From assembly GCA_024305745.1 (NCBI GenBank), contig JAHRBS010000004.1, positions 682,001 through 746,000 of the forward strand: DNA of 64,000 bases, read 5' to 3'. Source of the DNA: Polyporus tsugae (lineage: Eukaryota; Basidiomycota; Agaricomycetes; Polyporales; Polyporaceae). The position numbers and the translations under genes are program-made. Of this stretch, positions 58,275 through 64,000 are shown piece after piece. The stretch's first letter is position 1. Each line of letters starts with the position of its first letter. The notes under the pieces were generated by a model. That model had not been told where the DNA came from and did no database searches. It worked only from the letters and a program-made list of their open reading frames with translations.

Positions 58275-59978
58275 TACACTTGCACGGTGCCTTGTGGACA
58301 CCAGCTCAAGCCTACGGACAAGCCGGCATGCGCAACAACCTCCCTAACCTCCTTCAAGTTGCCCGCCGTCGTGGGTTTCGGTGCAGTTAGCTTCCCCGCC
58401 GAAGCGGGTACTAGTCCCGAGGGCCACGAAGAGGCCTGCACCACGACCGACCGTGCTCACGAGCAACGGTCGACCGTACCTCGGGGCCGACGTCTTGAAT
58501 CATTGGCCAGGTGTTGCGCCGCCGAAGTCGGATCTTACATTCGAATCAAGATAAAGAATGGAATGTTACCGTTACCGTTAAATGTCTTGTCGCCTTCAAC
58601 GGAAAAATGAACATGCACGAGAAGGATAGTAGTAGCGAACATGCGCAGGACGTACCGTTGGTGCGACGCCCCGGGCTGTCATGGAGCGTCGCTCGTCGCG
58701 CCGTCGCGGTGAGCTCTTGACGTGGGTCGTACAACCAAACCCTGGCGCAGGACGCCCACAGAGTGGGCCGGTCAACCGGGCATGATTGGGCTGGTGTCTT
58801 GACGTCGTGCCCAACGCTCGGGGACCTGTAAAGGATAGAAATAGAGCCGGGTTGGATGCGGGGTTGGATGCAGTGATGGTGGAAAGGTAGTGGTGTGAGG
58901 TGGGGTTGGATGCGGTGATGATGGAAAGGTAGTAGGGAATGGTATGAGGGATGGGGATTGATGCGGACGCGCCGACAAGTGGCTGCTTCAAGTCCGCTTG
59001 GCTTGGCGCGGCCCTCTGGAGAGGGCGCGCCGGAGAGCCTTGTCAAGGATATCGCGTTAGAATGACCGTGGTAAGAAATGACGGTGGCGACGTACCAATG
59101 CAAAAAAGCTCTCCGTTGACGACGCGACGCCGGTGCACGACCCTCAAAGAGGGTCCGCGGTGGCGCGTACGTCGTCTACCCATGACTCTTTACGAGTCAC
59201 GTTCCAGGTTACGGCGTCCGTGCTTTCCCCGCACCCGCCAGAGGCGGACAGGTACTCGTCCCGGTCGCACCCCGGCTTACGCAGTCTCGCAGGCAGACCG
59301 CCGCAGAGCACCGACGCCTGGGCGCAATCACCCGCTCAGCCCGTACAGGCGGCCACACCCTACTTTTCAGGTGGGCCGCCAGGGCGAACAAGCTAGATGG
59401 CCACTGTTGCCCGGGATGGCGACGCGTCGATCCTGACGACCGCCACAGTCAGCATGTGGCAAAGAGCTGGGGAGGAAGGAAGTAAAACTCACCGGGTGGA
59501 TCGAGCGCACCTGGGTCTCCGCCACTGGTTGCGATGGTTAGGAATGATAGTGGGTTAGGAGAAGGACGAACTCACCCATGGTCTTCGTGACCCGTGCGGG
59601 TTATGTGGAAGGTGTACCATGGAATCAGGGGGTAGAGAGGGAAATATGGATGGGGTTAAGAAGGCATGATAGTGGTTGAAGAGATGGTGGTTGAAGGTCG
59701 AGATGGCGGTGGTTGGATGGAGAGAAGGAGAGCGGGGAGGACGTGGTTTATATACCCCGAGGGGGCTCCGTCGCGGCATCGCCGGCATGTTTGTTTTGTG
59801 ACAGCCTCGAGGTTAGCCATGCTTGTTCGTGTCCGAAATCGTATATTCGCGTCCGAAATCCCGCTGTTCGCCTTGCTGGGACGGCCGGCAAGAGGCTGAC
59901 ACTGACCCTCAGTGATCGATCACTTGTATCCTGCCCGAATAATCAGTAATTCCCCTTGATTCGCGGTCCAGAACGCGG
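58275..59978 (-). repeat. dispersed repeat copy D (putative transcript leftward)
   Basis: Inverted partner of copy C, with scattered substitutions and small indels, and the same family as A and B. Minus strand: TATA box about 59747-59754, the same three intron-like segments and the hairpin cluster. Its exon corresponding to 5299-5330 of copy B is unchanged. The pyrimidine-rich section near 58820-58930 contains a tandem duplication (TGGAAAGGTAGT-type units) also present in C and absent in A and B. Confidence 0.85.
59747..59754 (-). promoter_or_regulatory. TATA box of repeat D
   Basis: TATATAAA on the minus strand in the shared context. Confidence 0.5.
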
Positions 59979-60717
59979 CCACGATGGTGCTACCAGTCGG
60001 CCTGCACGCCTCCGGGTCAGCCTCCATGCCGGCCACTTTCCTCGATCGTTCCTGCGATAATCAACGGATGTACCAAAACACCACTAGTCAAGTGCACCTT
60101 TTTTCTGTATCGAATCAACATAAATATCTTGGACATGGGTTTAGGTTGTTTACGTACCACAATGGAGGCAAGTTCAAGTTCCAGCCTTTAGATGGTGCTG
60201 GGTTCCGGAAGAGAAACCCTCTTAGATGATCCCACAATTGGTTAATATAAGAGGTCCGGATGCACCAAACGAACACTCCTGTTTTGTCCGACGATTCACG
60301 GTAGCTCATTAGTGGCTCGACGGCGAAATGATTCACATGCGGCGCCACTCTCGATTTGGCGCCCACGGTGCAGTTCCTAATATCACGTTCGGCTGCGGTT
60401 AAGTCAAAGAACGAGTCAGTGCTACAGCGTGGCAGTACAAGACACTTACGAACGTAGAGTCGTTAAGAAACTTGGCAGTATAAACGGCAAGCCATAGAAC
60501 ACTGCACCAGTGCTGAGGGCTGAGCAAGAATAATTGATACAATTGCGATGGTCTAGTCCATATGTTATGTTACAATTGAAGATCCAATACAATCGAAACT
60601 ACATCAAAAGCAGTAAGTCAAAGGGGCCGCTTCGACAAAAGACAAAAGGCGCATACGCAAACTAGGATAGAAATCACCAAGGATCGACTCTCGTCAACGT
60701 CCTGCTGTCAAGGTACC
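59979..60717. other. AT-richer intergenic region, no supported gene
   Basis: Only short frames. Base composition is visibly more AT-rich than the flanks. Confidence 0.45.
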
Positions 60718-61284
60718 TCACAACGCGCGGTTTGCATTGCGTGAGGACCGGGTATGTGCAACAGTTATGAGACTACAGATGCGGTCGTCAGTCGCCATTC
60801 GTAGGCAGGAACCGTCTTGCGACTTACATGCTTGGGTGGAAAGACGGTCAAGTCCGCGATATGAAGATATCGCCATCCCTCTGGGCCGGTTTTGGACGGT
60901 ACCCTCACCCTCTCGCCGCTCTATCGAAGCACGCTCATCAGTTACTTCTGTGTCGTCGTAAGCACGTGAATGACCTGCCTTGAAGCGCGGACAAGTGTGT
61001 TGAGTATCGTCATCGTCATCATCAATGTCATCGAGGTCTTCCGTATCTTCTTCGTATGATAGTTCGCTCGAGGCGGGTGCCTCCTCATCCATCGACCCAG
61101 GAAAATCTTCCTTCAGAGCCTCCGCCGCCAGGCAAGACAATATTCCTAGGCGTGTGTTTGCCGTTTCTTGCTCGGCGGAAAGGGATGCAAGTTTTCTTGC
61201 AAGGATCTCAGCGAAGGCGAGGTCGCTGAGGGCGCCAAGCGCCTGCTTCGATGGTTCGGTGGCGTGCTGGGTGGGCTGAGCCAT
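60718..61284 (-). CDS. hypothetical acidic protein
   Basis: An open frame of 188 codons from ATG 61284 (MAQPTQHATEPSK). It has a predicted helix (DLAFAEILARKLASLSAEQE), an acidic run (EEDTEDLDDIDDDDDD) and a Ser/Arg-rich tail. No domain was recognised. The N-terminal half looks like a real protein; the C-terminal third is less convincing and may be intron read-through. Confidence 0.45.
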   Translation of the reverse strand: MAQPTQHATEPSKQALGALSDLAFAEILARKLASLSAEQETANTRLGILSCLAAEALKEDFPGSMDEEAPASSELSYEEDTEDLDDIDDDDDDTQHTCPRFKAGHSRAYDDTEVTDERASIERREGEGTVQNRPRGMAISSYRGLDRLSTQACKSQDGSCLRMATDDRICSLITVAHTRSSRNANRAL

Positions 61285-61925
61285 CGGGAAGAAAAATGGT
61301 TGTGGTGAGGAAGAGAGAGGCACGAGTAGCTCAATCGCGCTCTAATGGACGCTATCGAGATAGGATCCGAGTATAGGCGGATATGTGGGGGATGGCTAAC
61401 GTCCGTGAGGTGTAAGTGATGAGCGATGAGCTGCGTGCGATATTCGGTGGCGTCGAGAGGATGGCTGGGAGCGAATATCAGTGAAGAAGTAGCCACTGAC
61501 ACAACGGAGGAAGAGCCGGCGTGGAACGAAATGTTGTGGAGGGAGCTGACAAAAGTACTGGAGGACGAAGGAAGCGCCGAGAGGAACGTTCGAGTGCACT
61601 GCATGGCGGATGAGTCACGTGCTCCATCACGAAACAATAACCTTACCTTCCTTCCTTGGGGCGAATCGCCGGAACTGCAAACTGCATGACCTTTAACATT
61701 CAGTATTGTGTAGAACAAAAGCAAGAGGTCATGATTAGGATGCGATCCTACCGCGCTTTGATGCAGTTCAGTTTGAAGCTCTCGAAGAAAGGCGAGGGAG
61801 TAAGAGTGAGCGTATCACTTCTCACACAGTATCTTTGACATACAGCATAGTCATGATACAAAAGCAATCTTACAGGTCTATGCACGACAATCGTCTTGGC
61901 ATGAAAGCGATGAACGGAGATTGCT
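61285..61925. other. intergenic, no supported gene
   Basis: Upstream of the acidic ORF and downstream of GCN20. The minus frame at 61146-61724 has no features. Confidence 0.4.
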
Positions 61926-64000
61926 CTAAGGTTTTGCTTTGATATTGCTGACAATAAGGCTCTGTGAAAGACGTCAGTACATGCTTGCAAACCGTCATGC
62001 TCGACCATCGACTAACCTTGTACGCTTGGACATCGCCTTTGAACTGGGTAACAGTGCCGTCTGCGCACACCCAGAGCTGGAGATCCGATCAGCGTGGATC
62101 CCAACGAACACAAACAAAAAGCTCTACCAACCTCCTTAGCGACGGACGTGATGAAGCGCTCATCGTGGGATATGAGGATAACACCTCCGTTCCAAACGGT
62201 CAGCGCGCTCATCAGCGCATCAAGACCCTACAATGCCTTCAGTATCATTGAAGAACTCCATGTTGCGTCACCGTACCTCCATATCCAAGTGGTTAGTCGG
62301 CTCGTCCAGGAGCAAGACATGCGGCTGCTGAAGCGAAAGGACTGCGAAGGCGACGCGCGACTTCTGACCCCCAGACAGCGTTCCAATCTGCTGCAGGCCG
62401 GTCATGCCGGATATCTGGAAGTTACCCAGGTGGGAGCGGTACTCTTGCTCGGTCTTCCCCGGGAACTTGCTTGCCAGGAACTGCACGGGCGACATTTCTG
62501 GGATGAGGTTATCGACGTGGTGCTGGGCGAAGTACCCTCTGATGGGCGAGAGGTAAGGGACATGCCCGCTGAGGGATACTAAGTTTACGCACATGCGCAG
62601 ACGGCCATTCTGGTTGACGTGCCCGAGCATGGGTTTGAGTTCGCTCGTCAGGAGCTTAATACTATGCATAAGTGACGATCAGTATGGTTGAACACACATG
62701 CAGATATTCGGACGAAGACGTACAGAGTCGATTTTCCTGCACCGTTGGGGCCGATGACGGCGATACGAGAGTCGAGACCAACGTCAATGTTGATGCCCCT
62801 CAGCAAGACCTTGTCTGGGGTATATCCGAACGTGACCTCGCTCAGCTGGAGCACCGGCGGCGAGATTTTCTCGATTTCCGGGAGCTTGAACGTCTCTGTA
62901 TCCTCTTCTTCTGGCGGAGTGAGCTCCGGGAGTTTCTCGAGGATCTTGATTTTGGACTGCGCCTGAGCCGCGCGGTTCGCGTTGTACCGCCAGCGATCAA
63001 TGAACGCCTGCAGGTGCTTGCGGTACTCCATCTGGGTCTCATACTCTTTCCGGAGGTTGCGGTCGCGCTCCGACTTGGTGGAGTAGAACTGGGCAAAGTT
63101 ACTACAGCGAGTCTGGGTGAGAACCGTGCACAACGGTGGATTCTACACACATACCCCTTGTAGTAGTCGAGACGTCCTGAGTGCATGTGGACAATGTCCG
63201 TCGCCACGGCATCACTGTGGGACGGCTTGGTGAGCGCAAAACACATTGAAGTTATCGGACTTACAGGAAAGCTCTGTCGTGGGAACTGTGGAGGCATATT
63301 CAGCATCACGAGCGGAACTGTTGGCAGGGATGGCGTTGACCTACACAACAAGCAGAGTGCCGGACCATGTTTGCAAGTAATCCTCCAGCCACGCGAGAGC
63401 GTTGAGATCGACTGAGAGACTGTTCAGCAAATCGATAACATAGAGACTTGCATTAAACCTTACTGTGGTTGGAAGGCTCATCAAGAAGAAGCAGTGCAGG
63501 CTAGCACCCATATTAGACGGGAACAAAGAGCTGTGCGCGAGACGATCTACCTTGACAAACAGTGCTCTTGCCAGAGCGAGACGCATACGCCAACCACCGC
63601 TGAACGATCTGGTTTGCCGCTTTTGGTCCTCTTCGCTGAACCCGAGGCCTACACGCTGGGTTAGCACGGAAAAGCCGACCCCGTACTCAACCGCCACTCA
63701 CCAGCAAGAAGAGCAGCTGCTCGTGCAGGACCACTCTCCGCGTCCATGTCAGCAAGGCGCGCATGCACCTCCGCCAACCGCGTCTGCGCCTCGTCTCGGG
63801 CGTCCTCAAATCGCTTGTCGTCGTTCTCGCTGTCAAGCTCGGCTAGCCTCGCGTTCAAAGTCGCTTCCTCGCGCAGAAGGGTGTCGCGCCACACATCCGC
63901 CTTGAGCACAGAGTCCAACGCAAGGGTGTCGTCGCCAACAATCTCCTGCTCGACGAAGAGGATCGTGATGTACGGAGGAATCGGCACGTCACGCAGGGCA
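61926..64000 (-). CDS. GCN20: ABCF ATPase, GCN20/ABCF3 type (N-terminus beyond the window)
   Basis: The C-terminal two thirds of a two-cassette ABCF protein, split by many short introns. 3' exons include 61926-61961, 62017-62076, 62132-62227, 62277-62538, 62593-62661, 62724-63101 and 63155 upward. Cassette 1: [17 protein letters not shown] signature, [11 protein letters not shown]alker B, SHDRAFL. Linker: [21 protein letters not shown]. Cassette 2: Walker [56 protein letters not shown]. The end [11 protein letters not shown] matches the GCN20 tail. There are no membrane segments, as in all ABCF proteins. GCN20 works with GCN1 on ribosomes to activate the GCN2 kinase in amino-acid starvation. 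The right edge of the window cuts the N-terminal part. Confidence 0.9.

Noticed and set aside
1..64000. CRISPR arrays, bacterial operons, tRNA or rRNA genes
   Set aside because: None seen; spliceosomal introns throughout show a eukaryotic nuclear genome.

Overview
The window is nuclear DNA of a filamentous basidiomycete, most likely an Agaricomycete (mushroom or polypore lineage). The signs are many short introns (mostly 43-100 nt) with GT..AG ends and CTNAC/CTAAY branch sites, F-box/LRR paralogues, a mushroom-type I66 protease inhibitor, a GH1 beta-glucosidase relic, and fungal forms of SNF2/STH1, Ku80, eIF5, GCN20 and TRDMT1. No rRNA, tRNA or CRISPR array was recognised.

Layout. 0.5-6.4 kb: two arms of a dispersed repeat (A, B) in inverted orientation, identical over 1,638 bp, enclosing an SMN (survival motor neuron) homologue. 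6.4-13 kb: mostly gene-poor, with decayed fragments, a 40-bp perfect palindrome and a BRCT-domain gene. 13.3-14.6 kb: a FYVE zinc-finger gene. 19.1-21.2 kb: a long uncharacterised ORF. 22.3-23.7 kb: weak gene fragments. 24.6-25.55 kb: a diverged tandem duplication. 26.1-28.6 kb: a PHD-finger gene. 30.2-32.3 kb: TRDMT1/DNMT2. 32.8-34.2 kb: eIF5. 34.9-35.6 kb: I66 inhibitor. 36.7-38.5 kb: F-box gene. 39.0-40.6 kb: GH1 pseudogene. 40.6-60.0 kb: a large inverted duplication whose arms each hold one repeat copy (C or D) and one F-box paralogue, tail to tail; its core holds SNF2/STH1 and Ku80 (divergent, 257 bp apart) and a decayed ZIP transporter. 60.7-61.3 kb: small acidic ORF. 61.9 kb to the right edge: GCN20-type ABCF protein, cut by the window end.

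Functional picture. The intact genes are mainly housekeeping: snRNP assembly (SMN), endosomal lipid reading (FYVE), chromatin (PHD, SNF2), tRNA modification (TRDMT1), translation (eIF5, GCN20) and end joining (Ku80). They sit among fast-evolving accessory material: repeats A-D, F-box paralogues, an inhibitor and pseudogenes. The most unusual item is the A-D repeat family. Each copy has a TATA box and at least three intron-like segments with branch sites; putative exons are nearly invariant while the introns have diverged, yet no reading frame is convincingly conserved. That pattern points to an undescribed spliced, perhaps non-coding, multicopy transcript.
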